Assembly (NCBI GenBank): GCA_019359245.1
Contig: JAHHHR010000003.1
Location: 186,001 to 250,000, forward strand
Source of the DNA: Nostoc desertorum CM1-VF14
Lineage (GTDB): Bacteria > Cyanobacteriota > Cyanobacteriia > Cyanobacteriales > Nostocaceae
Direction: 5' to 3'
Length of the DNA: 64,000 nt
In this document: one piece after another, positions 8,784 through 17,888 of the stretch
How the letters are laid out: each line of letters opens with the position of its first letter
Numbering within the stretch: position 1 is the stretch's first letter
Position numbers and translations under genes: made by a program
The notes under the pieces: model-generated
What the model was told of the DNA's origin: nothing
Database searches by the model: none
Seen by the model: the letters and a program-made list of their open reading frames with translations, nothing else

Positions 8784-8963
8784 CTAACTCTTGACTGTAG
8801 TCACCACAGCTTCAACTGTAGCTTTTTGTTCGTCAGCATCCACAGAAGTAACTGCCCAACGCAGAGGTTCGCCTTGTTTCTTCAACTCTGTTTCAATTAC
8901 TTCCAGTAATTCTGCGGGAGTTTCTTGTAAATCAATTTCTGCGGTAATAAAATGAGTTGTCAT
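8784..8963 (-). CDS. Small conserved-looking protein (59 aa)
   Basis: ATG at 8963 opens a 59-residue frame ending at TAG 8784-8786: MTTHFITAEIDLQETPAELL, then a charged helix EVIETELKKQ, GEPLRWAVTS and a Val/Thr-rich C-terminus. Composition and the amphipathic alternation look genuinely coding, and I recall similar ~60-residue cyanobacterial proteins of unknown function. There are no cysteines or membrane segments. It lies downstream of the ferredoxin gene on the same strand (147 bp gap), so co-transcription is possible. Its stop codon falls within an AACTCCT tandem repeat, so repeat growth could have trimmed or extended the C-terminus. Confidence 0.6.
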   Translation of the reverse strand: MTTHFITAEIDLQETPAELLEVIETELKKQGEPLRWAVTSVDADEQKATVEAVVTTVKS

Positions 8964-9110
8964 TTTGGTAAATCCTGTTAATTTATAGTTTCTAGAATAG
9001 CTGATTTCATCTGCGATGGAATACTTGTGTAATTGATCAGCTTTGGTAATATCTGTGAACAGTTATTCAGTTATGGATAATCATCCGATATACTGATAAC
9101 TGTTCGCTGA

Positions 9111-9431
9111 TTATTTGCCTTTGCCAAATTGTAACTGATAAAGTACATCTTCTTTTTCCGTCTGAATTTTCAAATCAGAAAGGGGTTTGGCAATACAAAG
9201 CAATACGTAACCTTGCTTTTGCAAATCTGGACTAACGCCCATACCATCAGTTTGATCCACAGTTCCCTCACTTATTTGGCCGGCGCAAGTTGTACAGACA
9301 CCTGCATTACAAGAACTCGGCAGTTCCAAACCAGCAGCATCGGCAACTGATAAGATCGTTTCATTTTCAGGAACTTGCAAGGTATGAATTTTGCCTTGGT
9401 GATCAATTTCTACGGTGTAAGTTTTGGGCAT
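9111..9431 (-). CDS. Plant-type 2Fe-2S ferredoxin
   Basis: A soluble electron carrier of 106 residues from the ATG at 9431 (MPKTYTVEIDHQGK); an in-frame ATG at 9452 would add MHHLLLY, which is less typical. The 2Fe-2S ligands are in SSCNAGVCTTCAG (three Cys with the C-x4-C-x2-C spacing) and the fourth is in VLLCIAKP. The acidic, beta-grasp layout and length match photosynthetic-type ferredoxins, although it differs from standard PetF in the loop (CNAGVCTTC rather than CRAGACSTC) and may serve a specialised reductase. It may share a transcript with the small gene downstream. Confidence 0.9.
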   Translation of the reverse strand: MPKTYTVEIDHQGKIHTLQVPENETILSVADAAGLELPSSCNAGVCTTCAGQISEGTVDQTDGMGVSPDLQKQGYVLLCIAKPLSDLKIQTEKEDVLYQLQFGKGK

Positions 9432-9452
9432 ATACAAAAGAAGGTGATGCAA

Positions 9453-10021
9453 CGAACAAATTTATTATCTTATCTGAATTAGTTAAAAATATCTAGATAT
9501 TTACCATAAATGCTTAGATTAAAGTCTAAGATTATAGTCACTAATCCTGAATAATATATAGACTAGTCATATTAATTACTATGCGACTTACTAGCAGCAA
9601 GAGCAGCTTTTAAAGCATTTACAGCCTCTAGCTGGAAATGAGGAAACCGAAACCCTGACTTTTAGCTAGGGGCAATACCCTAAGAGAGGCCGCTTCTCTA
9701 TATCTACGAGACGCTTTGAGTAGCTTGCTTTTCCGTAGGAGTATGGGTCTATATTTATTCTTCCTACAAGGTGTAATGTCAGGTAAGTCCTAATTTTGTA
9801 CAGAAGTGGACATTGCACACTTAATTTTCAGCGAACAAGTAAATTTGCTTATATACATCAAGCTGAATTATAAGCTAATCTGATAAATCATAGTAGATTT
9901 TTGACCCTTTGAAATCCATGAACTCGTAGATGGCAAATCCTTGCTAAAGTAATGGTTATGAATAGCCAAAAGTACAACCTATCTTCTATAGCAACTTGTA
10001 CATCACTATTAAATTATATAG
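9453..10021. other. Intergenic region with degraded repeat and possible fragment
   Basis: Minus strand 9580-9650 reads FPHFQLEAVNALKAALAASK and stops, a coding-like tail without a start, perhaps a remnant. At 9672-9755 there is a degenerate interspersed block (GAGAGGCCGCTTCTCTATAT, then CTACGAGACGCTTTGAGTAG) of a type common in Nostoc. No complete gene is seen. Confidence 0.35.
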
Positions 10022-10095
10022 GGCGAACGATGGGACTCGAACCCACGAATGGTGGTACCACAAACCACTGCCTTAACCTCTTGGCTACGCTCGCC
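10022..10095 (-). tRNA. tRNA-His(GTG)
   Basis: The minus strand folds into a complete cloverleaf. The acceptor stem pairs GCGAGCG with CGTTCGC, the D stem is GCC/GGC, and the anticodon stem GTGGT/ACCAC encloses loop TTGTGGT with anticodon GTG. The T arm is GTGGG-TTCGAGT-CCCAT. An extra 5' G opposite discriminator C73 is encoded, the identity feature of tRNA-His. No intron; CCA is not encoded. Confidence 0.95.
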
Positions 10096-10218
10096 ATTCA
10101 ACAATTTGAATTATAGCAATAATTTGGCAAGCGATCAAGAGTTTTTCTTTAAGGAACGGACTTAGTTGATTTAGAGTCTGTGGAATCTAACAATTACAAT
10201 GTATATTACTTGGCAAAC

Positions 10219-10602
10219 ATGAAACCCTTAACGATCATTGCATATACTGGAGCAGCAGTAGGACTGGCCGCCTTAGGTGTGACAATGGCGAAGGCTAATC
10301 CCAGTCAGGTTGAGTATGAAGAATATGCAGTGCAACGGCTTACAGAATACTTAAAAACCGACGTATGCAAAAAAACTACCAATTTTATAGAAAATTTAAT
10401 CCGTTTTAATTGTGAGAAGTTGGTTGACTCAGCTAACCCACAAATCCAAGAAATTATTGCTAGGACTACAGAAAGACAAAATTATATTATTTTTAGCATT
10501 TACCGTACAGATTTAAAAATAAGCTCTTGGATACCTTCTTACAAATTTGAAACCGTGGGAGCTTTTGATCAATTTTATACTTACACTGCCGAAGAACAAT
10601 AA
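10219..10602 (+). CDS. DUF4359-like secreted or anchored protein
   Basis: A 127-residue protein from ATG 10219; a GTG at 10180 would add 13 residues. The N-terminus has one hydrophobic segment, LTIIAYTGAAVGLAALGVTM, ending AKANPS, a likely signal peptide or anchor. The mature part carries EYAVQRLTEYLKTDVCK and a second Cys in RFNCEKLV, possibly a disulfide pair, followed by a beta-rich end (YIIFSIYRTDLKI, YKFETVGAFDQFYTY). This layout resembles the cyanobacterial DUF4359 family of unknown function. It is a single gene after tRNA-His, followed by about 340 bp of AT-rich DNA with small repeats. Confidence 0.65.
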   Translation: MKPLTIIAYTGAAVGLAALGVTMAKANPSQVEYEEYAVQRLTEYLKTDVCKKTTNFIENLIRFNCEKLVDSANPQIQEIIARTTERQNYIIFSIYRTDLKISSWIPSYKFETVGAFDQFYTYTAEEQ

Positions 10603-10938
10603 GGCAGGCAACAGGGGGCAGGGGACAGGAGAAGCAGAAGCTGATAATCGTGTTGGATGTAGAAATTGAGTAATTTAATTTTTGGAGTTTACGATAAAAG
10701 TGATTATAACTACTTGTATTTAGGGACTTTCAACTAACAAAATATTCCATTGCGACTGTTAAATGTTGACCGTTGACCGTTCACAGTCAATAGTCAACGA
10801 CCTCAAGCAGAATAATTTATTTTTTGGAGTTCCTTTAGTAATTGATAATAGTTTCAATAATTACCAGAGTACTTATTACCACTAGCTTAATATTAAGTAA
10901 GATATGAGAATTAGTCACTGAGAGTTCAAGCTTTGCCG

Positions 10939-11685
10939 ATGTCATCTGCGTATCTGCTAGTATCTCACGGAAGTCGCGATCCGCGCCCAGAAATTGCTAT
11001 GCAGCAACTAGCAAAGCTGGTATGTAACAAATTGCCAAAAACCCACAACGCATTAAATAGCGAACATCTGGTTGGCATAGCTGCTTTGGAAATGAGTCCT
11101 CAGCCTTTACACGAGCAGATTCAAGAATTTGCCAAGAGTGCTTTTCGCGAGCGCAAACCATCTCAAAACCAGAATCGCCTAAAAATTGTACCGTTATTTC
11201 TGCTGCCGGGAGTGCATGTCATGACAGATATTCCAGCCGAAATAGCACTAGCACAACAGGCTATTGGTCAAGATATCATAATTGAAGTGCAACCATATTT
11301 AGGCTCTCACCCTAGTTTAGAAAAATTGTTGGCAAAGCAAACAGCTGCTATAAAAGCAGAAACGTGGATTCTCTTAGCACATGGTAGCCGTCGCCCAGGT
11401 TCTAAAGAAACTGTGGAAGCAATGGCGGCGAGTTTGCCAGCAGTGGCTGCTTATTGGGCTGGGCCTCCTAGTTTAGAATCACGGGTGACAGAGTTGGTAG
11501 CTGCTGGTTATAAAGAAATTGCAATTTTGCCATACTTTTTATTCACTGGTGGAATAACCGATGCGATCGCGGCCTCAATAGAGGAGCTAAAATTACAATT
11601 TTCTGCGGTGAATTTCCAATTGGCACAGCCACTGGGAGCAAGTGCAGAATTAGCCGAGCTAATTTGCGATTTAACAGATAGATGA
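10939..11685 (+). CDS. Sirohydrochlorin chelatase / CbiX-like protein
   Basis: A 248-residue protein with two CbiX/SirB-type chelatase halves. Half 1 begins with YLLVSHGSRDPRPE, where the His is the metal-binding base, and continues to VVPLFLLPGVH-type sequence (KIVPLFLLPGVHVMTDIP). Half 2 begins with WILLAHGSRRPGSKE and contains AILPYFLFTGGITDAI. Such enzymes insert Fe2+ (or Co2+) into sirohydrochlorin. The neighbouring cobA overlaps it by 4 bp (ATGA), so the pair make the last and first steps of siroheme synthesis, needed by nitrite and sulfite reductases. I chose ATG 10939 over TTG 10933. Confidence 0.87.
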   Translation: MSSAYLLVSHGSRDPRPEIAMQQLAKLVCNKLPKTHNALNSEHLVGIAALEMSPQPLHEQIQEFAKSAFRERKPSQNQNRLKIVPLFLLPGVHVMTDIPAEIALAQQAIGQDIIIEVQPYLGSHPSLEKLLAKQTAAIKAETWILLAHGSRRPGSKETVEAMAASLPAVAAYWAGPPSLESRVTELVAAGYKEIAILPYFLFTGGITDAIAASIEELKLQFSAVNFQLAQPLGASAELAELICDLTDR

Positions 11686-12461
11686 ACCGCACAGAAAAAC
11701 AGGAGAACAAGTATTTGGGAAAAGTTTATTTAGTAGGTGCGGGGCCAGGAGATCCGGGACTAATTACCCTGAAGGCAAAAGGTTTGTTGGAATGTGCAGA
11801 TGTAGTTATCTATGATGCTTTGGTGAGTCCGGCAATTCTGGCAATGATTAATCCCCAAGCCGAGCAAATTAATGCTGGTAAGCGCAGGGGAAAACATTCG
11901 CTGTTTCAAGAAGAAACAACTCAATTGCTGATTGAGAAAGCGCAGGATCATGCAATTGTGGTGCGGCTAAAGGGTGGCGATCCTTTTATTTTTGGCCGCG
12001 GCGGCGAAGAGATGGAAGAGTTAGTCAACGCTGGAATATCAACGGAAGTTGTGCCCGGCATTACATCGGGGATTGCAGCAGCAGCCTACGCAGGTATTCC
12101 ATTGACTCATCGGCTGTTTAGTTCTTCAGTAACATTTGTTACAGGGCACGAAGCGGCAGGCAAGTATAGACCGAGAGTGAATTGGAATGCACTCGCTCAC
12201 GGTTCCGAAACCATTGTAATTTATATGGGAATTCACAATCTGCCTTATATTGTGGAACAGTTAAGTGCAGCTGGGTTGAATATAGAAACGCCTATTGCTT
12301 TGGTGCGCTGGGGTACGCGCCCAGAACAAGAAGAATTGATTGGTACTTTAGAGACAATTGTAGAGCAGGTAGAGCAAACTGGATTTGGTGCGCCTGCGAT
12401 CGCAGTCATTGGACAAGTAGTAAATATGCACAATATTTTATCTGGTTGTCGTCCAGTTTAA
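11682..12461 (+). CDS. cobA: Uroporphyrinogen-III C-methyltransferase
   Basis: A 259-residue SAM-dependent enzyme that methylates uroporphyrinogen III at C2 and C7 to precorrin-2, the branch point to siroheme and cobalamin. All family motifs are intact: VYLVGAGPGDPGLITLKA, VIYDALVS, GKRRGKHS, RLKGGDPFIFGRGGEE (SAM loop and catalytic Asp), VPGITSGIAAAAYAGIPLTH and TGHEA. Length fits single-domain CobA/SUMT. Translational coupling with the chelatase upstream is suggested by the ATGA overlap. A second, more divergent CobA domain is fused to HemD at 19281, so this gene is the more likely dedicated SUMT. Confidence 0.95.
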   Translation: MNRTEKQENKYLGKVYLVGAGPGDPGLITLKAKGLLECADVVIYDALVSPAILAMINPQAEQINAGKRRGKHSLFQEETTQLLIEKAQDHAIVVRLKGGDPFIFGRGGEEMEELVNAGISTEVVPGITSGIAAAAYAGIPLTHRLFSSSVTFVTGHEAAGKYRPRVNWNALAHGSETIVIYMGIHNLPYIVEQLSAAGLNIETPIALVRWGTRPEQEELIGTLETIVEQVEQTGFGAPAIAVIGQVVNMHNILSGCRPV

Positions 12462-12490
12462 TGGTTGGCACAAAGTAAAATGCAGTGTCT

Positions 12491-13111
12491 TTAAATTTCT
12501 CTAATCCAAAATGCCAATCCTCCTCCACGACCGCGAGCTGCAATGAAATCTTCCGTCACCAAAAAGAAGGCAAAGAAAGGTAGTTTAGCTATGGGCTGAT
12601 CATAGAAATCTTCTGTTTGAACTTTACCAGAACCCATTGGTCTGTTGTAAATAACACGACCAAACAGACTAATAAGCATCTGCTTAAAGTCAAACGCCAA
12701 TAAATTTTTCTTACTAAAATATTGCACTGGCCCCGTGAGGTTCAACAAAACTGGGCCCAATTCAACCTGATTACAAATTCCGCCCCTGTCTAAATCCTGT
12801 TCTAAAGTGGCATTAAAGGAAACATGGATTTTTATAAACTTGGGTACATATAAACCCTTGCCTAATACAATTCCCCCACGCTCTCTGACTTTCTTAGTGC
12901 CAGTAGCAAAGCAAAGTTGCCATTTACCTAGAAGAGACTCAAAAGGATCAGTTGACCGTTGCTGCTTGGCAGATTTTTCTGCTTTTAGCAACGCATCTAC
13001 TAGTATTTCAGGACTAGGAACTGTACCTCTGTGTCCTCGATACGCAGCCGCAGTCTGGGATAGCACGGTAACAGAGTCAAATGTCGCTTTAGATGTCAAA
13101 TCAACGGTCAT
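12491..13111 (-). CDS. PAP/fibrillin-like protein
   Basis: A 206-residue soluble protein. The core GKWQLCFATGTKKVRERGG, then FNATLEQDLDRGGICNQVEL, PVQYFSKKNLLAFDFKQM and the C-terminal FLVTEDFIAARGRGGGLAFW fits the lipid-binding lipocalin-like PAP/fibrillin family found in plastids and cyanobacteria (plastoglobule or thylakoid-lipid proteins). No transmembrane segment or signal peptide. It is convergent with cobA (29 bp apart). Family call is moderate; exact role unknown, possibly in thylakoid lipid or prenylquinone handling, which would suit the tocopherol gene next door. Confidence 0.6.
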   Translation of the reverse strand: MTVDLTSKATFDSVTVLSQTAAAYRGHRGTVPSPEILVDALLKAEKSAKQQRSTDPFESLLGKWQLCFATGTKKVRERGGIVLGKGLYVPKFIKIHVSFNATLEQDLDRGGICNQVELGPVLLNLTGPVQYFSKKNLLAFDFKQMLISLFGRVIYNRPMGSGKVQTEDFYDQPIAKLPFFAFFLVTEDFIAARGRGGGLAFWIREI

Positions 13112-13526
13112 AAATTTAACTTATTTGCTTTTCTGATAGATTGTACCGTTATGGGGAGTAGCGGGTAGAGAGTCGGGAAGAGGTATTTTCATAGTTGGTT
13201 GTCAGATTTTTTTGGGATAAAGCCTCTTCCATAAAGTAGACTGATCCTCTATCCGTAGGTGTAGCTGGCTTTTGAGTAGCATTATGGCAATACTACCTCC
13301 CTTACGAAAGCTCTTGTTAATGACCAAATTCTGTGACAATGGTTAACAATCTGACAATTTATGCAATATGGAAAGTTAACGCGAAACCTAACCCTCCAGC
13401 TTTTGTAGGTAATGGGGAGAATTAACAACTTCTCAAGAGCAGCAGAGAGGAATAGAAGTGAGGTTTTCCAAATTCCGTGAAAAGTCAGGGTTAACAATAA
13501 GCCGGAATATTGAATCTAAGGTACTC

Positions 13527-14495
13527 ATGAGCCAGAGTTCTCAAAACAGCCCTTTACCACGCAAACCCGTTCAATCATATTTCCATTGGTTATACGCTTT
13601 TTGGAAATTCTCTCGTCCTCACACAATTATTGGTACAAGCCTGAGTGTGTTGAGTTTGTATTTAATTGCTATTGCCATTAGCAATAATACTGATTCTTTA
13701 TCCCCTACTCCCTATTCCCTATTCCCTCTCTTAGGCGCATGGATTGCTTGTCTGTGTGGCAATGTCTACATTGTGGGGCTGAATCAATTAGAAGATGTTG
13801 ATATTGACAAGATTAATAAGCCCCATTTACCGTTGGCATCAGGTGAGTTTTCCCGAAAAACGGGACAACTAATCGTTGCTTTTACTGGGATTTTGGCGCT
13901 AGTTGTGGCGTTGTTAACTGGGCCATTTTTATTTGGTATGGTAGCAATGAGTTTGGCTATTGGTACTGCTTATTCTTTACCGCCAATTCGCTTAAAACAG
14001 TTCCCATTTTGGGCAGCGCTGTGTATTTTTTCGGTGCGCGGCACGATTGTTAATTTAGGATTGTACTTACACTATAGTTGGGCGCTGAAACAAAGCCAAA
14101 CAATTCCGCCTGTAGTGTGGGTGCTGACGTTATTTATCTTGGTATTTACCTTTGCGATCGCTATATTTAAAGATGTACCAGATATAGAAGGCGATCGCCT
14201 TTATAATATCTCTACTTTCACTATCAAACTCGGTTCGCAAGCTGTGTTTAATCTAGCTCTTTGGGTGATAACTGCCTGCTATTTGGGGATAATTCTGGTT
14301 GGGGTGCTACGCATCGCCTCAGTTAACCCTATCTTTCTGGTAATTGCTCATTTAGGACTGCTAGTTTGGATGTGGTTGCGGAGTTTGACAGTAGACTTAC
14401 AAGATAGAACTGCAATCGCCCAATTTTACCAATTTATCTGGAAACTATTTTTTATCGAATATCTGATTTTTCCTATCGCCTGCCTTTTGGCTTAG
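13527..14495 (+). CDS. hpt: Homogentisate phytyltransferase (tocopherol synthesis)
   Basis: A 322-residue UbiA-family membrane prenyltransferase that joins phytyl diphosphate to homogentisate in tocopherol synthesis. It has the two Asp-rich motifs: NQLEDVDIDKINKPHLPLASG (N-D-D pattern; written here in part as NQLEDVDIDK) and KDVPDIEGD. About eight hydrophobic helices are visible. I use ATG 13527 (MSQSSQNSPLPRKPVQSYFH); a GTG at 13458 would add 23 residues. The loop after helix 1 contains SLSPTPYSLFPLL, encoded by a CCCTATT short tandem repeat (13701-13730), an unusual repeat intrusion. The TPR gene starts 3 bp after the stop, so they form an operon. Confidence 0.88.
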   Translation: MSQSSQNSPLPRKPVQSYFHWLYAFWKFSRPHTIIGTSLSVLSLYLIAIAISNNTDSLSPTPYSLFPLLGAWIACLCGNVYIVGLNQLEDVDIDKINKPHLPLASGEFSRKTGQLIVAFTGILALVVALLTGPFLFGMVAMSLAIGTAYSLPPIRLKQFPFWAALCIFSVRGTIVNLGLYLHYSWALKQSQTIPPVVWVLTLFILVFTFAIAIFKDVPDIEGDRLYNISTFTIKLGSQAVFNLALWVITACYLGIILVGVLRIASVNPIFLVIAHLGLLVWMWLRSLTVDLQDRTAIAQFYQFIWKLFFIEYLIFPIACLLA

Positions 14496-14498
14496 ACA

Positions 14499-14969
14499 AT
14501 GCTAGAAAATCCCACTAGTTCTATTATCCCTGCTCTTGTAGTTGTTCTCAGTCTGTCAATTCTTGGCTATTTCGCTTGGAAAACTTTGATTACCTCCAAC
14601 CTGTTTCAAAAAGGAATCAATCTTGCTCAAGCAAAAGATTACCAAGGTGCAGAAGCAGCCTTTCGCAAAGTGATTTCCATCAATTCTACTAATGATGTGG
14701 TGCGCTTGTTTTTGGGAGATGTTTTAAACCAGCAAGGCCAAGTAGAGGAAGCAACAGAATTATTCCGAGAAGTGATTCGTCGCAGTCCGAAAAATCCTGA
14801 TGCTTACTTGCGTCTGGCAAATATTCTCATGCAACAAGAGCGAGAAGAAGAAGCCAAAACTAACTTGCTACAAGCTAAAGATTTATTGCAAAAACAACGC
14901 CAACCTGAAAAAGCTAAAAAAATCGCTCAACTATTAGATAAAATGAGTACTAAGTTAAGTCAATCTTAA
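14499..14969 (+). CDS. Membrane-anchored TPR protein
   Basis: A 156-residue protein with one N-terminal transmembrane helix (IIPALVVVLSLSILGYFAW) followed by about three tetratricopeptide repeats: GINLAQAKDYQGAEAAFRKV, then LGDVLNQQGQVEEATELFRE and LANILMQQEREEEAKTNLLQ, ending in a basic helix. TPRs mediate protein-protein contacts; the body probably faces the cytosol. The start is 3 bp after the phytyltransferase stop, so it is co-transcribed, but a role in tocopherol synthesis is not shown. Similar tail-anchored TPR proteins are common in cyanobacteria. Confidence 0.85.
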   Translation: MLENPTSSIIPALVVVLSLSILGYFAWKTLITSNLFQKGINLAQAKDYQGAEAAFRKVISINSTNDVVRLFLGDVLNQQGQVEEATELFREVIRRSPKNPDAYLRLANILMQQEREEEAKTNLLQAKDLLQKQRQPEKAKKIAQLLDKMSTKLSQS

Positions 14970-15569
14970 GTTAAGTCAGAATTGCGGAGATTAATTTTTC
15001 CGTAAATTCTCTTAATTTTTTCCATTTTATTAATAATTGTGAGAATGGTTTTTGTTTTGGAGTTTCCCAGTATCTGCCGTAACTATGTCCCCAGTTTTTG
15101 CAAGTTTTATCACTTTATTTATAGCCTTTAGAATTCCAATCCTATGCGCTATAAGCTTCATAGCCACAATTAATTGATTTAGGGTTTACAACATAAAATT
15201 TTGAAGATTTTAAAATATTGTCTTTTTACAAAAAATTTATACGAACAGTTATTTTTTGTTTGTAAAGATATATTCTAGTCTCCTTAACCAGTATAAGAAT
15301 TAGACCACTGCATCAGTAATATTTTAGGATTAAAATAATATAGAGATTATGATTTTAATATTTACTGGATAAGCTAGTACAGCCGTGCCCTGCAACGAGG
15401 ATATATGCTCATCTGTGGTTAATTGTTTTTTTCTGTACTATTATCTGTGCGTGCAGTTTAACAGCCAATCTGCTTTCGGTTAGCTTTTAATATCGATGTG
15501 CAAACAACTTTGCTATCAAAAAAATAAATTTAGTAGTAGATTTTATAGATTCAAAAAAATCAAGTGTTT
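14970..15569. other. AT-rich intergenic region before the hybrid kinase
   Basis: About 600 bp without a credible gene on either strand, AT-rich with many short A/T runs. It probably holds the promoter of the hybrid kinase, but no element is convincing enough to mark. Confidence 0.4.
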
Positions 15570-17714
15570 ATGTCAGATATAATATCACAATTGTGGACTA
15601 ATTTTTTTACATCAGGCTCATTTATTCCACATGGACACTGTTACCTATGGCAAACGAATTTAGTTTGGTTACATATATTATCTGACGCGTTCATTGCAAT
15701 AGCTTATTACTCAATTCCAGCTACACTATTTTACTTTGTCCGTAAGCGGCAGGATTTACCGTTTGATTGGATTTTTCTGCTATTTAGTGCATTTATTGTA
15801 GCTTGCGGCACTACTCATTTAATAGAGATTTGGACACTTTGGTATCCAACCTATTGGGTATCAGGGTTTGTCAAAGCCATAACTGCCCTAATATCTGTAA
15901 TTACGGCAGTACAACTTATGCCTCTAGTTCCACAAGCACTAGCATTTCCTAGTCCTGCTCAACTAGAACAAGCAAATCAAGAACTTCAAACACAAATAGC
16001 CGAACGCTTACGGGTAGAGAAAGAACTGCGAAAATACCAGAATCATCTAGAAGAAATGGTTGCTGTTCGCACCAATGAACTTACCAAGACTAACGAGCAA
16101 TTGCAACAAGAAATTCTTGAACGCCAACGCATCTTAGAAATTCTCCGACAAAGTGAAAAACGCTACCGTTACCTAGCTGAGGCAATTCCTCAACTTGTAT
16201 GGACAACCAATCCTAACGGTGAATGTGATTTTTTTAATCAAAATTGGTGCGAATACACTGGGCTAACATTAGAGCAGTCCTTGGGTTCTGGTTGGTTAGC
16301 TGCATTGCATCCAGATGATATCAAAAATGCTGATGAAGTATGGTCTAATGCTGTAAAAAATAGCACTATATATAACAATGAATATCGCTTTAAACGAGCT
16401 TCTGATGGCTCCTATCGCTGGCAGCTAGCGCGAGGTTTACCGCTCAAAGATGAGCAAGGTATTGTAGTTAAGTGGTTTGGAACATGTACAGATATCCACG
16501 AACAAAAACAAATACTTGAAGAACGGGTGCACCTACTGGAATTAGAACAAGTTGCACGAGCTAAAGCAGAAACAGCCAATCGAATTAAAGATGAATTTCT
16601 CGCCGTCCTTTCTCACGAACTACGCACTCCCCTAAACGCAATTCTTGGCTGGTCAAGGTTGTTGCAAGCCGGCAGGTTAGACCAAGCAAAGACATCTGAA
16701 GCACTAGCTACAATCGAGCGCAATGCCAACTTACAGGTTCAACTCATCGAAGACTTGCTGGATATTTCTAGAATTTTACAGGGCAAACTGACGCTGAATA
16801 TTACGAAGATTAACCTAGAGTCTACGGTATTATCTGCACTACAGACAATGCATTTAGCAGCACAAGCAAAGTCAATTGAAGTAAGTACAATATTTGAACC
16901 TCATGTAGGACAAGTCATGGGCGACTCTACTCGTTTGCAACAAGTCGTCTGGAATCTCCTTTCTAACGCTGTCAAATTTACACCCAAGGGGGGAAAGGTA
17001 GAAGTGCGACTAGAGGAAGCTGATGGTTATGCTCAAATCATAGTTAGCGATACAGGTAAAGGAATTAGCGCTGAGTTTTTGCCATTCGTATTTGATCACT
17101 TCCGCCAAGCAGATAGCACCTCTACTAGAAATTTTGGTGGATTAGGACTAGGATTGGCAATTGTGCGTAATATCATCGAAATACATGGCGGCATCGTCAA
17201 AGCAGATAGCCACGGTGAAGGTAAAGGAGCAATATTTACTGTTAGCTTGCCGCTTCTGCCAGATGAAAGCCCAAGAATAACGAATGAACAAAAAGACCCT
17301 ACATTCTTAACTCCTAACTCTTTACCCCTCAGTGGTATCAAGGTTTTAGTTGTCGATGATGATGCTGATTCACGAGATTTTGTGGCTTTTATATTAGAGC
17401 AAGATGGGGCTTGTGTTTTCACGGTATCTTCCGCATTTGAAGCATTAGAAACCTTACCACAGGTAAAGCCAGATGTATTGGTCAGCGATATTAGTATGCC
17501 TGAGATGGATGGCTATATGTTAATACATCAAGTGAGAACTTGGACACCAGAAAAAGGTGGACAAATTCCAGCAATTGCCTTGACGGCTTTTGCTAGAAAT
17601 AATGACCAGCATAAAGCACTAAAAGCTGGCTTTCAGATGCATTTATCCAAGCCTCTTAACCCAGAAGAATTAGTTGCAGCCATTGCTAAACTTTTCGAAA
17701 CAAAAGTGTCATAA
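15570..17714 (+). CDS. Ethylene-receptor-like hybrid histidine kinase
   Basis: A 714-residue sensor (ATG 15570; GTG 15564 would add two residues). The N-terminal ~130 residues form three membrane helices like the ethylene-binding domain of plant ETR1. FIVACGTTHLIEIW supplies C79 and H83 with the C-x3-H spacing that binds Cu(I) and ethylene in that family. A coiled coil (about 140-200) leads to a PAS domain (about 205-320), then HisKA with H349 in LSHELRTPLN, HATPase_c (NLLSNAVKFTPKGG, DTGKGIS, GLGLGLAI), and a C-terminal receiver with D640 in LVSDISMPEMDG. The linker before the receiver is encoded by a CTAACTCCTAACTC repeat. Known relatives such as the Synechocystis ethylene receptor affect phototaxis; the signal here is inferred. 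No partner regulator is adjacent. Confidence 0.88.
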   Translation: MSDIISQLWTNFFTSGSFIPHGHCYLWQTNLVWLHILSDAFIAIAYYSIPATLFYFVRKRQDLPFDWIFLLFSAFIVACGTTHLIEIWTLWYPTYWVSGFVKAITALISVITAVQLMPLVPQALAFPSPAQLEQANQELQTQIAERLRVEKELRKYQNHLEEMVAVRTNELTKTNEQLQQEILERQRILEILRQSEKRYRYLAEAIPQLVWTTNPNGECDFFNQNWCEYTGLTLEQSLGSGWLAALHPDDIKNADEVWSNAVKNSTIYNNEYRFKRASDGSYRWQLARGLPLKDEQGIVVKWFGTCTDIHEQKQILEERVHLLELEQVARAKAETANRIKDEFLAVLSHELRTPLNAILGWSRLLQAGRLDQAKTSEALATIERNANLQVQLIEDLLDISRILQGKLTLNITKINLESTVLSALQTMHLAAQAKSIEVSTIFEPHVGQVMGDSTRLQQVVWNLLSNAVKFTPKGGKVEVRLEEADGYAQIIVSDTGKGISAEFLPFVFDHFRQADSTSTRNFGGLGLGLAIVRNIIEIHGGIVKADSHGEGKGAIFTVSLPLLPDESPRITNEQKDPTFLTPNSLPLSGIKVLVVDDDADSRDFVAFILEQDGACVFTVSSAFEALETLPQVKPDVLVSDISMPEMDGYMLIHQVRTWTPEKGGQIPAIALTAFARNNDQHKALKAGFQMHLSKPLNPEELVAAIAKLFETKVS

Positions 17715-17888
17715 GTTACTTAAAAAATAAATTTCTACTCGTAATAAAGTTCTATCTATTGTGTACAAATTCACGATTATATGAGGGTACACTTGTATCA
17801 ACTTAGGTTAATCATTTATAATTCCTGCTAGAACCACGCCAAAGCTACGTAACTTGATATTACATATAAACCAAGTAAGGTAATAAAA

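Noticed and set aside
10022..10095. Other tRNA or rRNA genes in the window
   Set aside because: Only this cloverleaf could be found; no rRNA or tmRNA segments were recognised.
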